From Arthrobacter sp. 260 (lineage in GTDB: Bacteria > Actinomycetota > Actinomycetes > Actinomycetales > Micrococcaceae), in NCBI RefSeq assembly GCF_013116745.1, contig NZ_JABFOE010000001.1, positions 469,798-533,797 on the forward strand: a DNA stretch of 64,000 nucleotides. Direction: 5' to 3'. Made by a program: the position numbers and the translations under genes. Below the pieces are notes generated by a model, which saw nothing but the letters and a program-made list of their open reading frames with translations, made no database searches and was not told the DNA's origin. This document shows, one piece after another, positions 55,192-64,000 of this stretch (positions are counted from its first letter, which is position 1; each line of letters starts with the position of its first letter).

Positions 55192-56784
55192 GTGACCAGC
55201 AAACCCGTAGTTCTCCTTGCCGAGGAGCTTTCCCCTGCCACAATCGAGGCCCTCGGCCCCGATTTTGAGATCCGGCAGACTGACGGCTCGGACCGCGGCC
55301 AGCTGCTCGCCGCGATTGCCGACGTCGACGCCATCCTGGTGCGCTCCGCCACCCAGGTGGACGCTGAGGCCATCGCCGCCGCACCGAAGCTGAAGGTCAT
55401 TGCCCGCGCCGGGGTGGGTCTGGACAACGTCGACATCAAGGCTGCCACCCAGGCCGGGGTGATGGTGGTCAACGCCCCGACATCCAACATCATCTCCGCC
55501 GCCGAACTGACCGTCGGCCACATCCTCAGCCTCGCCCGCCACATCCCGCAGGCCAGCGCCGCGCTCAAGGGCGGCGAATGGAAGCGCTCCAAGTATTCGG
55601 GCATCGAACTGTACGAAAAGAAGGTCGGCATCATCGGCCTCGGCCGGATCGGCGCACTCGTCGCCGCCCGCCTGCAGGGTTTCGATACCGAAATCCTTGC
55701 CTATGACCCGTACATCACCTCGGCGCGCGCCGCCCAGCTCGGAGTCCAGCTGGTCACTCTTGATGAACTGCTGGAACAGTCCGATTTCATCACCATCCAC
55801 ATGCCCAAGACGCCCGAAACGATCGGCATGCTCGGCGAGGCGGCCTTCCAGAAGATGAAGCCCTCTGCCTACGTGGTCAACGTGGCACGCGGGGGACTGG
55901 TCGATGAGGCAGCACTCTTCGCGGCCCTCCAGGCGAACGAGATCGCCGGGGCCGGCGTCGACGTGTTCGTCACGGAACCCAGCACCGATCTGCCGTTCTT
56001 CACCCTCGACAACGTGGTGGTCACCCCACACCTTGGCGCCTCCACTGATGAGGCCCAGGAAAAGGCAGGGGTTTCGGTCGCCAAATCGGTGCGGCTCGCA
56101 CTCGCCGGTGAACTGGTCCCCGACGCCGTGAACGTCGCCGGCGGCGTCATCGCCCCCGAGGTGCGCCCCGGCATTCCGCTGATCGAGAAGCTTGGCCGGA
56201 TTTTCACCGCGCTGACCCACGATTCACTCACCCAGATCGAGGTGGAAGTGGCCGGCGAGATTGCGTCCCTCGATGTGAAGGCGCTTGAGCTCGCCGCCCT
56301 CAAGGGGGTCTTCACCGACATTGTCTCCGAGCAGGTGTCCTACGTGAACGCGCCGGTCCTCGCCGAACAGCGCGGCATCAACACCCGGCTGGTCACGACG
56401 CCCGAATCGGAGGAGTACCGCAACGTGCTCACCATCCGCGGCGCGCTCTCCGACGGTTCGCAAATCTCGGTGGCTGGCACCCTGACCGGTCCGAAGCAGA
56501 TCGAGAAGCTGGTGGGAGTCAACGGGTACGACCTCGAGATCCCGATCAGCGAGCACCTGCTGGTGCTGCTGTACCAGGACCGTCCCGGTGTCATTGGCAC
56601 TCTGGGCAGGTTGCTGGGCGAGCGGGAGATCAACATCGCGGGAATGCAGGTGGCCCGCAACACCGAGGGCGGCCAGGCCCTGTCCCTGCTGACCGTCGAC
56701 AGCTCAGTGCCTCAGGATGTCCTCGACGCCGTGAAGGAAGCGATCGGCGCCACGGTGGCCCGCGAAGTGGACCTGCAGAGCTAG
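55192..56784 (+). CDS. serA: D-3-phosphoglycerate dehydrogenase
   Basis: This 530-residue enzyme is the first step of serine synthesis. It has the catalytic domain (IARAGVGLDNVD, GIIGLGRIGALVAARL, NVARGGLVDEAAL, VTPHLGAST), then the allosteric-substrate-binding insertion and a C-terminal ACT domain (LLYQDRPGVIGTLGRLLGEREINIAGMQVAR), the long actinobacterial type. The start is GTG at 55192. It lies 177 bases after ilvC, beyond a hairpin, so it probably has its own promoter. Confidence 0.95.
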   Translation: MTSKPVVLLAEELSPATIEALGPDFEIRQTDGSDRGQLLAAIADVDAILVRSATQVDAEAIAAAPKLKVIARAGVGLDNVDIKAATQAGVMVVNAPTSNIISAAELTVGHILSLARHIPQASAALKGGEWKRSKYSGIELYEKKVGIIGLGRIGALVAARLQGFDTEILAYDPYITSARAAQLGVQLVTLDELLEQSDFITIHMPKTPETIGMLGEAAFQKMKPSAYVVNVARGGLVDEAALFAALQANEIAGAGVDVFVTEPSTDLPFFTLDNVVVTPHLGASTDEAQEKAGVSVAKSVRLALAGELVPDAVNVAGGVIAPEVRPGIPLIEKLGRIFTALTHDSLTQIEVEVAGEIASLDVKALELAALKGVFTDIVSEQVSYVNAPVLAEQRGINTRLVTTPESEEYRNVLTIRGALSDGSQISVAGTLTGPKQIEKLVGVNGYDLEIPISEHLLVLLYQDRPGVIGTLGRLLGEREINIAGMQVARNTEGGQALSLLTVDSSVPQDVLDAVKEAIGATVAREVDLQS

Positions 56785-56798
56785 TTGACGCTGCGGAG

Positions 56799-57518
56799 CT
56801 AGCCATCCAGGTGTTTGAGGGCCTCTCGCCGTGACAGCGGTGAGAGGCCCCTTTCATTGCGTCGAACGAAATCCAGCACCCAGTCAGGGTCGGTCTTCGC
56901 GTACTCCCTGAGAGCCCACCCGATCGCCTTGCGGATAAAGAATTCGTTGCCGTACCGGCTGTCGGCCAGATTTTCTCCGACGACGTCGGCCAGGAGATCG
57001 GTGTCGGTGGCGTTCTTGCTGGAGAGCTGGCACAGGATCGCCGTGCGGCGCACCCAGAGGTGACCGTCGCGGCCCCAGGACCTCATCAGCGGCGTCACAT
57101 CCTGGGGGTTCGCCCGCAGGATCGGGCCCACGCCGTGGCTCGCGATGACGTCGATGAAATCCCACCACGCGCCAGTCTCCACCAGATGCCGGTACAGGGC
57201 CAGCGTCTGCATGTCCTGGTAGGTGCCGTAGAGGCGGTGACTCATCAGCGCGATCGCGGCATAGCGTTCCTCCCGGTGGGAGGCTTCATCCCACAGGTGC
57301 CGGACCGCCCACTCCCACTGCGGCCGGTCAGGGAGAGGATGCCCGGCGAACACCTCACGGCAGGCCACCCTGAGAGGCTGGGACTGCACCCCCAGGTAGG
57401 GCATCTCCGACTTCATGTACGCCTGCATCCGGGGCGCCTTCAGTGGGTCTGCCACCGACTGCAACCGTTCCCGGACGGCGGCAACCAGTTCCTCCGCCTC
57501 GTGCTGGATAAGGACCAT
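56799..57518 (-). CDS. DNA alkylation repair protein (AlkD-like HEAT repeats)
   Basis: The 239-residue all-helical protein has the AlkD pattern: MKSEMPYLGVQSQPLR, YAAIALMSHRLYGT, WWDFIDVIASHGVGPI, WVRRTAILCQLS and RYGNEFFIRKAIGWALREYAKTDPDWVLDFV. The Trp, Asp and Arg residues of the glycosylase site are in place. It removes alkylated bases in the cytosol. The ATG at 57518 is chosen from the family start; the open frame continues upstream to 57905 without similarity. It is convergent with serA. Confidence 0.87.
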   Translation of the reverse strand: MVLIQHEAEELVAAVRERLQSVADPLKAPRMQAYMKSEMPYLGVQSQPLRVACREVFAGHPLPDRPQWEWAVRHLWDEASHREERYAAIALMSHRLYGTYQDMQTLALYRHLVETGAWWDFIDVIASHGVGPILRANPQDVTPLMRSWGRDGHLWVRRTAILCQLSSKNATDTDLLADVVGENLADSRYGNEFFIRKAIGWALREYAKTDPDWVLDFVRRNERGLSPLSRREALKHLDG

Positions 57519-57590
57519 GTCAGGGACGCTACCAGCGGGCTGCCCGGTCACGAAGCGACAACCGGGCAGAAAACAGGGTAATTTCTTTAG

Positions 57591-59162
57591 GTGACATCCA
57601 CAGAGCAGCTGCCCGCGTACTACCTCACCACCGCCATCTCGTACCCCAACGGGACACCGCACATCGGTCATGCCTACGAGGCGATCGCCACCGACGCGCT
57701 GGCCCGGTTCAAGCGGCTCGATGGCTACGACGTCATGTTCCTGACCGGCACTGACGAGCACGGACTGAAGATGCAGCAGACCGCCGACAAGGAGGGCATC
57801 CCGGTCCGCGATCTGGCCACCCGCAACGCCCAGGCGTTCCAGGCCATGAACGACGACGTCGGCAGCTCCTACAACCGGTTCATCCGCACCACCGACGCCG
57901 ACCACTACGCGGCGGCGACGGAGATCTGGAAGCTGATGGAAGCCCGGGGAGACATCTACCTGGACAAGTACGCCGGCTGGTACTCGGTGCGGGACGAGGC
58001 TTTCTACAGCGACGACGACACCGACGTCCGCGAGGACGGCATCCGCTACGCCACGGAGACTGACACCGAGGTGACCTGGACCGAGGAAGAAAGCTACTTC
58101 TTCCGGCTGTCCGCCTACCAGGACAAGCTCCTCGCCCTGTACTCGGACCAGCCCGAGTTCGGCGCGCCCCAGTCACGGTTCAACGAAGTGATCAGCTTCG
58201 TCAAGCGCGGCCTGGAGGACCTGTCGATCAGCCGGACCACCTTCGACTGGGGGGTTCCCGTCCCCGGAAACAAGGACCACGTGATGTACGTGTGGGTGGA
58301 TGCCCTCACCAACTACCTCACCGGCGTCGGGTTCCCCGATGTCGAGTCGGAGCGGTTCAGGAAGTTCTGGCCGGCCGACGTCCATGTGATCGGCAAGGAC
58401 ATCTCACGGTTCCACGCGATCTACTGGCCGGCGTTCCTGATGTCAGCCGGGCTTGAGCTGCCGAAGCGGATCATGATCCACGGCTTCCTGTTCAACAAGG
58501 GCGTCAAGATGTCCAAGTCCCTGGGCAACACCGTGGCGCCCAGAGACTGGGTGAACCAGTACGGTCTCGACCAGGTCCGGTTCTTCCTGCTCCGCGAGGT
58601 GCCCTTCGGCGCCGACGGTTCCTACAGCCACGAGGCAATCGTGGGCCGCATGAATTCCGACCTGGCGAATAACCTGGGCAACCTGGCCCAGCGGTCCCTG
58701 TCGATGGTCGCGAAGAACTGCGACGCGCAGGTGCCAGCGCCGTCGTCGTTCGCGCCAGCCGACGAGGCCATCCTGGCTCAGGCCGGCCGGTTGCTTGAGG
58801 CTGCCCGCGCTGCATTCGACCGCCAGGAGTTCTCCCGCGCGCTGGAACTGATCTGGGGCGTGCTGGGCGACACCAACGCCTACTTCGCCGACCAGCAGCC
58901 CTGGGTGCTCCGGAAGACCGACACCGAACGGATGAACACGGTGCTGTACGTGACGCTGGAGGTGCTGCGGATCGTTTCGATCCTCGCGCAGCCGGTGATG
59001 CCTGTTGGCGCCGGACGGCTGCTCACCGCCCTGGGTCAGGGCACCGGGCCCGACGACGCCGCGCGTCAGTTCAGCGCCATCGGGACTCCCTTGGTTGCCG
59101 GAACGGCCCTGCCGGCGCCGTCGCCCATCTTCCCGAAGTATGAGGAGCCGGCCGAAGGCTAG
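57591..59162 (+). CDS. metG: Methionyl-tRNA synthetase
   Basis: This 523-residue class I synthetase has the HIGH motif (NGTPHIGHAYEA, about residue 25), the KMSKS loop (GVKMSKSLGN, about 305) and a helical anticodon-binding domain. The insertion carries no zinc-binding Cys set, and the C-terminal EMAP-like tRNA-binding domain is absent, the short form typical of actinobacteria. The start is GTG at 57591. Confidence 0.95.
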   Translation: MTSTEQLPAYYLTTAISYPNGTPHIGHAYEAIATDALARFKRLDGYDVMFLTGTDEHGLKMQQTADKEGIPVRDLATRNAQAFQAMNDDVGSSYNRFIRTTDADHYAAATEIWKLMEARGDIYLDKYAGWYSVRDEAFYSDDDTDVREDGIRYATETDTEVTWTEEESYFFRLSAYQDKLLALYSDQPEFGAPQSRFNEVISFVKRGLEDLSISRTTFDWGVPVPGNKDHVMYVWVDALTNYLTGVGFPDVESERFRKFWPADVHVIGKDISRFHAIYWPAFLMSAGLELPKRIMIHGFLFNKGVKMSKSLGNTVAPRDWVNQYGLDQVRFFLLREVPFGADGSYSHEAIVGRMNSDLANNLGNLAQRSLSMVAKNCDAQVPAPSSFAPADEAILAQAGRLLEAARAAFDRQEFSRALELIWGVLGDTNAYFADQQPWVLRKTDTERMNTVLYVTLEVLRIVSILAQPVMPVGAGRLLTALGQGTGPDDAARQFSAIGTPLVAGTALPAPSPIFPKYEEPAEG

Positions 59163-59177
59163 GGCAAATCCCGGGCC

Positions 59178-59711
59178 CTAGTGGTCGCCCGAGAGGAACC
59201 GCTCGGGTGCTGTCTCACGCATGATGTGGGCCAGCTGCTCCTGCTGCTTGCGGGCGCGATCGGTAAGCCGCCGGAGTTGCTCGGAGTCCAGCGCGGTTGA
59301 TCCTGACTCGGTCAGCGCGTCAAGGGTCTCCCACATGCATTCCTTGCCGCGGACCGCGCTCTGCAGGGCTTCCAACTCCAGCTGGGCTCCGCTGCCCTTG
59401 TCCGAGCGGCGGAGGTTGAGCGGATTGACCTTGCTGAGCTGCGCGCCGACCTGGGCAATGACCATCTTGACCTTGCTCGGGGTGTAGCCGAGGGAACTGA
59501 TGATCTGTGCCAGTTCTTTCCGGTCGGCGGCGATCTCCTGGGTCAGCGAAGCGAAGGTTTGCTCGTGTTTGGTGCCGCGCCACGATTCCTGAGCGGTGGA
59601 GAAGAGCTTCACTCCCGACGCGGCAGCTACCAGATGGTCATCCAGGTAGGCCGATAGCCTGCTGGAATCCGCTGGGTTGGAGTTGCTGCGCGGTGTCGGA
59701 GAGTGTGACAT
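59178..59711 (-). CDS. Small helical protein of unknown function
   Basis: From the ATG at 59711 (AAAGG upstream) the 177-residue product has a Ser/Pro/Asn-rich N-terminus. Long helices follow, rich in Gln, Leu and Lys (YLDDHLVAAASGVKLF, TFASLTQEIAADRKELAQIISSLGY, QLRRLTDRARKQQEQLAHIM), like a ferritin-like four-helix bundle without clear metal ligands. I do not recognise the family. The open frame upstream of 59711 is not coding. Confidence 0.65.
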   Translation of the reverse strand: MSHSPTPRSNSNPADSSRLSAYLDDHLVAAASGVKLFSTAQESWRGTKHEQTFASLTQEIAADRKELAQIISSLGYTPSKVKMVIAQVGAQLSKVNPLNLRRSDKGSGAQLELEALQSAVRGKECMWETLDALTESGSTALDSEQLRRLTDRARKQQEQLAHIMRETAPERFLSGDH

Positions 59712-59785
59712 GGATTGAGCCTTTCGAGCGGAACCTGCGAATAATGACTTCCATCTTCGCAGGTTCCGCGCCGGGGGACGCTGGT

Positions 59786-62305
59786 TTATGCGGTGGCGAG
59801 CCCCTCCACCGGCGATAGCCGGGCTGCCCGGCGGGCTGGCAGCACCGAGGCCAACAGCGCCGCAATGACCGCCACCGCGAGCACACCTAGTAACTGCACC
59901 CACGGGATGGACGGTGTGACCGGCGTGATTGCCCCCAGCGCCGACTGCACGCCAAGCCACCCGTAAACCACGCCCAGCAGGCAACCGAAGGCCGCCGCGA
60001 CACCGGCGATCAGCACCGCCTCGACGGCCAGCATCCCGCGCAGTTGCGCCCGGGTGAGCCCGAGGGCCCGCAGCAGTGACGACTCGCGGGTGCGTTCGAG
60101 CACCGAGAGGGAGAGCGTGTTGGCCACGCCGATCAACGCGATCAGGACAGCGACAGCGAGCAGTGCCGTCACCACCAGCAGGATGACGTCGATGATCTGG
60201 TTGAAGGACACCCGTTCGATCGCTGCGCCGTTGACCTGGTACTCCGAGACGTTGAGCGCCTCGACGATGTCCGACCGTAGCCCGGTCACTCCCGCAGCAT
60301 CGAGCGAGTCGTCGAGTTTCATCCACACGATGCCTGTCTCGTCACCGAGTGCCGTGACACCGGGCAGGGGTGCTGTGCCCAGCTCCGCGGCCGTTGCGGT
60401 GGTGATCGTTGGCACGAAGATCTGGGTCTGCACCTCCTGGACCGGCAGGGTCACCGGACCATCCGCCCCCGCCAGCGTCACCTCGGTGAGCCCGGAGTCC
60501 TGGGGCATGAACACCACGTCGTCAACCAGCACGAGATCCTCACTGCGCAGGACCGCTTCGGCTTCGTCGGGGGAGATCGCGTACACCGGCATCGCACCGG
60601 CCGCGTCGTCGGAAACAGCGGCGACTGACAGGGCCAGCGCCGCATCGACTCCCTCCAGCCGTTCAACAGTCGTCACAGCAGTGTCAGCCGCGGCGGCGTT
60701 TCCCACCTGCTGGACGGCAAGGTCCACCGGATAGTTGGCTCCCAACTCGGCCTCGAAAGCCGCCCGTGAAGTTTGCGCGCCGGCCATCATCATGGTGACC
60801 AGGGTGACTCCCACCAGCAGCGCGCTAGCGGTGGCAGTGGTCCGGGCGGGATTGCGGACTGCGTTGATCGCGGCGAGCCGACCCGGGACGCCCAGGGGAG
60901 TGGCGAGCTTCCCGACGGCGGTCACCAGGGCGGGGAGAAACAGTGACGCGCACAGCAGCACACCCACGAAGGACAGCACTCCGCCCGGTAGCGCGATCAC
61001 CAGCGCCGACGACGCCGCACCCACCCCGAGCAGCCCTGCACCGAGCAGGACCAGCACCAGTCCGAGGACCAGGCGCACCTTGCCCCTCCGGGTTTCAGTC
61101 GTGGCATCCTCCGCCGGGCGCAGCGCTTCGAGCGGTGCGACGGCGGTGGCAGCGCGGGCCGGCACGAATGCGGCCACCAGGGTCATCACCACGCCAACGA
61201 TGAGCCCGACCAGGACCGACGACGTCGGAATGGCCAGGGTAGCGAACTCGGTGCTGTCCTGCGCGGCGGCAAGGCTGACCAGTGCCCACATCACGCTGGC
61301 GGCCAGCAGTACGCCCAGCACTGACGACACCAGGCCAACGATGCCTGCCTCGATCAGGACCGAGCGGCGAATCTGTGCCCGCGAGGCACCGATGCAGCGC
61401 AGCAACGCCAGGTCACGGGTCCGCTGGGCCACGAGCACCGAGAAGGTGTTGGCGATGACCAACACGGTGACCAGTATGGCGACGACGGCGAACGCCAGCA
61501 GGATGACCGTCAGCTGGTCGGTGCCCCCGGAGAGGGCTGCGACGTCGGCCGTCACCTGCTCGGCACTGGTGCGGACCTCGGCGGACACTCCGGCGGCTGA
61601 AAGGGCTGCCGCCGTCTCATCCCTTACGTCCTCCACGGCGGCCGAACCGTCGAGAGCCAGCTGGGCAGTGGTGGCCTGGGGCGGAGCCTCGCCGGGAGAG
61701 GAAATACTGAGGGACTCCACGAGGTCCGGCGTGGCGTACACGTGGGGCAACCCGGCGAGGTAGGGATCGGCTGAATTCTCGGTGATCCCCGTCAGCGTGA
61801 CGGCCACGCTCTTCGGGGGCAACGGTTCGCCGTCGGGTGAGTACTGGGTCTGCTCCAGCGAGAGGCTGTCACCGACGCCCAATCCCAACTGGGAAGCCGC
61901 CGTCTCGTCGATGGTGATGCCTGTGCCATCGACTGGCAGGTGGCCGTCAGCGAGCGTTGAGGCCTGAAGTCTGTCAGGGGCGGTGCTCAGGACGAAGACG
62001 TCCGCCGGCCCCGTCGGAAGACTCAGGGTGGAGATGGTTCGCTGTGCGGCATGCACGGCGGCGACGCCGTCGATACCTGAGAGGAGTTGCTCGGTTTCTA
62101 CAGCTGACCCAGCGCCTTCATCGAGGGAGACCACCAGGTCGGCTTTGGCGTAGGTGGCTCCGAGGCTTTGCTGAAGGGAGGCCTGGGTGGTCCCGGAGAC
62201 CATCAGGGTCGCCGAGAGAAACCCGACGCCGAGCATGACTGCCAGCCCTACCGCGACGAACCGCCGGGCGTGCATCCGGACCTGGGCAAGCGCAACCTGC
62301 AGCAC
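59786..62305 (-). CDS. ABC transporter permease, FtsX/MacB type with two FtsX domains
   Basis: The 839-residue protein has an N-terminal membrane segment and a large extracytoplasmic domain (about residues 40-250). A block of three to four membrane segments follows (LLAFAVVAILVTVLVIANTFSVLVAQR, the FtsX domain), then a second extracytoplasmic domain and a second FtsX block near the C-terminus (VVTALLAVAVLIALIGVANTLSLSVLERTRESSLLRALG). This duplicated form is common in actinobacterial exporters. The stop of the ATPase gene lies 3 bases before its GTG/ATG start. Substrate unknown. Confidence 0.88.
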   Translation of the reverse strand: MLQVALAQVRMHARRFVAVGLAVMLGVGFLSATLMVSGTTQASLQQSLGATYAKADLVVSLDEGAGSAVETEQLLSGIDGVAAVHAAQRTISTLSLPTGPADVFVLSTAPDRLQASTLADGHLPVDGTGITIDETAASQLGLGVGDSLSLEQTQYSPDGEPLPPKSVAVTLTGITENSADPYLAGLPHVYATPDLVESLSISSPGEAPPQATTAQLALDGSAAVEDVRDETAAALSAAGVSAEVRTSAEQVTADVAALSGGTDQLTVILLAFAVVAILVTVLVIANTFSVLVAQRTRDLALLRCIGASRAQIRRSVLIEAGIVGLVSSVLGVLLAASVMWALVSLAAAQDSTEFATLAIPTSSVLVGLIVGVVMTLVAAFVPARAATAVAPLEALRPAEDATTETRRGKVRLVLGLVLVLLGAGLLGVGAASSALVIALPGGVLSFVGVLLCASLFLPALVTAVGKLATPLGVPGRLAAINAVRNPARTTATASALLVGVTLVTMMMAGAQTSRAAFEAELGANYPVDLAVQQVGNAAAADTAVTTVERLEGVDAALALSVAAVSDDAAGAMPVYAISPDEAEAVLRSEDLVLVDDVVFMPQDSGLTEVTLAGADGPVTLPVQEVQTQIFVPTITTATAAELGTAPLPGVTALGDETGIVWMKLDDSLDAAGVTGLRSDIVEALNVSEYQVNGAAIERVSFNQIIDVILLVVTALLAVAVLIALIGVANTLSLSVLERTRESSLLRALGLTRAQLRGMLAVEAVLIAGVAAAFGCLLGVVYGWLGVQSALGAITPVTPSIPWVQLLGVLAVAVIAALLASVLPARRAARLSPVEGLATA

Positions 62306-62308
62306 GGC

Positions 62309-63100
62309 CTACGCTCCCAGTCCGGCGAGTGCCTTGGAGATGACGTCAGGGGTGCTGCGGTCCAGTTGGCCCACCAGTTCACCGTCGTTCATCAACAGGA
62401 TGCTGTCGGCGTAGGACGCGGCGACGGGGTCGTGGGTCACCATGATGATGCTCTGCCCCATTTCCCGGGTGCTGCGGCGCAGCAGCGAGAGCACCTCAGC
62501 GCCGGAGCGCGAGTCAAGGTTACCGGTGGGTTCATCACCGAACAGGACGTCCGGGCGGGTCAGCAGCGCCCGGGCCACTGCCACGCGCTGCTGCTGGCCG
62601 CCGGACAGCTCATGTGGCCGGTGGATGAGCCGGTCGGTTAGTCCGAGGGTGGTGCAGATCTGGGCCAGCCAGTCGGCATCGACGGTGCCGCCGGCGAGCG
62701 CCACCGGCAGCGTGATGTTCTGCTCGGCGGTGAGCGTGGGGATCAGGTTGTAGGCCTGGAAGACGAAACCGATCCGGTCGCGGCGCAGGCGGGTCAACTC
62801 GTTGTCGCTCAGTCCCGTGATCTCGGTTCCGCCGATCCACACGCGGCCGGAGTCGGCGGTGTCCAGGCCCGCCAGGCAGTGCATCAGGGTGGACTTGCCC
62901 GATCCGGACGGTCCCATGATTGCGGTGAACCTGGCCCGTTCGAAGGTCACACTGACCTCCTTCAGCGCATGCACACGGGTATCCGCGCGTCCGTAGGTCT
63001 TGGAGAGGGAGTCGGCTGACGCAGCGGGTCCTGGACCGGAGGGTTCCTCAGTGCTGGACGACGTCGACGGGTGGTCGGCAGTGTTTGCAGAAGTTGTCAT
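62309..63100 (-). CDS. ABC transporter ATP-binding protein (LolD/MacB type)
   Basis: The 263-residue ATPase has Walker A GPSGSGKSTL, Q-loop FVFQAYNLI, signature LSGGQQQRVAVARAL, Walker B VLFGDEPTGNLD and the H-loop MVTHDP. A Ser/Thr/Pro-rich extension of about 30 residues precedes the domain. It pairs with the adjacent FtsX permease. The palindrome upstream suggests control by the neighbouring response regulator. Confidence 0.92.
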   Translation of the reverse strand: MTTSANTADHPSTSSSTEEPSGPGPAASADSLSKTYGRADTRVHALKEVSVTFERARFTAIMGPSGSGKSTLMHCLAGLDTADSGRVWIGGTEITGLSDNELTRLRRDRIGFVFQAYNLIPTLTAEQNITLPVALAGGTVDADWLAQICTTLGLTDRLIHRPHELSGGQQQRVAVARALLTRPDVLFGDEPTGNLDSRSGAEVLSLLRRSTREMGQSIIMVTHDPVAASYADSILLMNDGELVGQLDRSTPDVISKALAGLGA

Positions 63101-63167
63101 ACTTCAACGCTAGGGCTGCGGTCCCTGCAACGGATCAGCCTGGGGGCCGGTCTCGCCGAGGGTCTGT

Positions 63168-63207
63168 CTCATCCCGCGGGATGAGGTAGCGGGAAAGGCG
63201 GGATGAG
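63168..63207. promoter_or_regulatory. 18-base palindrome plus half-site, candidate response-regulator operator
   Basis: CTCATCCCGCGGGATGAG (63168-63185) is a perfect palindrome. Its right arm GCGGGATGAG recurs at 63198-63207, 22 bases further, two helical turns. It lies 68 bases before the ABC ATPase start and right after the response-regulator gene, where a NarL-type regulator of the ABC exporter would bind. Confidence 0.6.
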
Positions 63208-63223
63208 TGCGGCCGAACCCGGG

Positions 63224-63937
63224 CTAGGGCTGCACCACTGACGTTTCGTAGGCAATCAGAACCGCCTGCACGCGGTCCCTGGCCTGAAGCTTCGCGAGGA
63301 TATGGCCCACATGGGTCTTCACCGTCGCCTCGGAAAGGTAGAGACTGCGCGCAATTTCCGGGTTGGAGAGCCCACGGGCGATCAGTTCGAAGACCTCCCG
63401 CTCACGCGCGGTCAACGACCTCACCGCATCGGCGTTGGCTCCCGTCGCGGGGGAGGAACGGCGCAGCATCGGGGCGACATGATCCAGCAGCCGTCGGGTG
63501 GTGGACGGCGCGATCACAGCGTCCCCCCGGTACACGGTGCGGATCGCCTCGAGCAGCTCCTCGGGTGGTGCGTCCTTGAGCAGAAACCCGCTGGCACCGG
63601 CCTGGATGGCTGCGAGTGCGTACTCGTCCAGATCGAAGGTGGTCAGCACCACGATCTTCGGGCCGCTCCGTTCCTCAGCGGTGGGGTCGGAGGATGCCTG
63701 CGCCAGGATGCGACGGGTTGCCTCGATGCCGTCCATTCCCGGCATTCTGACGTCCATCAGCACCACGTCGGCGCGGGTCGTCTGCAGGGCCGCGACGGCC
63801 TCGGTGCCGTTGCCCGCCTCGCACACCACCAACAGATCAGGCTGCGAATTGATCAGCATGGTGAAACCGCTGCGAACCAGCCGCTGATCATCCACGAGGG
63901 CAACCCGGATGGTGGGGCGCTCGGGTGCGGTGTTCAC
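63224..63937 (-). CDS. NarL/LuxR-type response regulator
   Basis: The 237-residue protein has a receiver domain (VALVDDQRLVRSGF acidic pair, VVLMDVRMPGMDG with the phosphorylated Asp, VVLTTFDLDEYA, GFLLKD Lys) and a C-terminal LuxR helix-turn-helix (LTAREREVFELIARGLSNPEIARSLYLSEATVKTHVGHILAKL). The start is GTG at 63937 and overlaps a TGA in another frame by 4 bases, as when a histidine-kinase gene lies just upstream. It very probably controls the ABC exporter. Confidence 0.92.
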   Translation of the reverse strand: MNTAPERPTIRVALVDDQRLVRSGFTMLINSQPDLLVVCEAGNGTEAVAALQTTRADVVLMDVRMPGMDGIEATRRILAQASSDPTAEERSGPKIVVLTTFDLDEYALAAIQAGASGFLLKDAPPEELLEAIRTVYRGDAVIAPSTTRRLLDHVAPMLRRSSPATGANADAVRSLTAREREVFELIARGLSNPEIARSLYLSEATVKTHVGHILAKLQARDRVQAVLIAYETSVVQP

Positions 63938-64000
63938 GGCCGAAGACTTGGCAGGGGAGCTGCTCGGCAGGGCGTTGGCCGGGGCGGGATCGGCGGGGTC
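63934..64000 (-). CDS. Possible 3' end of a sensor histidine kinase gene (off window)
   Basis: In the frame ending in the TGA at 63936-63934 the last 21 codons are open to the window edge, giving a Pro-rich tail. Only position supports this: response regulators of this kind are usually preceded by their kinase with a GTGA overlap, and the regulator has no strong ribosome site of its own. No kinase motif is visible. Confidence 0.3.
   Translation of the reverse strand, partial: TPPIPPRPTPCRAAPLPSLRP

Noticed and set aside
57519..57905. Upstream extension of the AlkD-like gene
   Set aside because: The added residues are antisense to metG and the intergenic gap. The family start matches the ATG at 57518.

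Overview
The window reads as a chromosomal segment of a high-GC actinobacterium, most likely Micrococcales and probably Arthrobacter-like (Micrococcaceae). This is inferred from strong G/C bias at third codon positions, frequent GTG starts, tightly overlapping operons, an NrtR-type regulator heading nadABC, a malate:quinone oxidoreductase, an actinobacterial-style ilvB leader peptide and many lipoproteins. There is no phage, transposase, integrase or CRISPR array. The whole stretch looks like core and near-core metabolism with a few lineage-specific genes.

Layout. 1-9.1 kb: truncated HAD hydrolase, DnaQ-like exonuclease with a BRCT domain, SDR, ADP-ribosylglycohydrolase, aquaporin, and the sbcDC nuclease pair. 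9.1-18.9 kb: MFS transporter, an IclR regulator divergent from a two-component flavin monooxygenase (reductase plus HpaB-type oxygenase), a large unknown membrane protein, an MHS-type transporter, a Fpg/Nei glycosylase, a PGPGW membrane protein and a DHFR-like protein. 18.9-24.2 kb: a 51-aa acidic protein, a soluble Ser/Thr kinase, then an operon E1-alpha, E1-beta, free lipoyl-domain protein and alpha/beta hydrolase, opposite an Lrp/AsnC regulator. 24.2-31.1 kb: nrtR-nadA-nadB-nadC-cysteine desulfurase joined by 4-base overlaps, then a DUF368 (PopT-like) transporter. 31.1-43.9 kb: hydrolase, lipoproteins, SDR, transglutaminase-like protein, a MarR/LLM-flavoenzyme pair, an RND pump, mqo, an orphan solute-binding lipoprotein and a fasciclin lipoprotein. 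44-49.3 kb: tRNA-Leu, bcp, a MarR regulator, an orphan Xre/MbcA/ParS-like protein, tRNA-Lys, a sugar dehydrogenase lipoprotein and a 2-hydroxyacid dehydrogenase. 49.4-56.8 kb: ilvD, ilvB-ilvN-ilvC with a leader-peptide attenuator, and serA. 56.8-64 kb: AlkD-like protein, metG, a small helical protein, an FtsX-type ABC exporter and its NarL-type response regulator.

How the genes work together. Three regulatory modules can be read directly. nrtR has a well-formed promoter with an NrtR-like palindrome over the predicted start site, and controls de novo NAD synthesis, with the cysteine desulfurase as a plausible source of the NadA iron-sulphur cluster. ilvBNC carries a Val/Leu-rich leader peptide and a terminator, plus a 20-base palindrome upstream. 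The MarR/LLM pair and the ABC/response-regulator cluster each have perfect palindromes placed as operators.

The most unusual feature is the 2-oxoacid dehydrogenase-like operon. In place of a full-length E2 it encodes only a 110-aa lipoyl domain followed 26 bases later by an alpha/beta hydrolase, a split version of the lipoyl-hydrolase arrangement known from acetoin dehydrogenase E2 (AcoC). It also has a terminator-like hairpin in its leader. I did not find a convincing wholly new multi-gene system.
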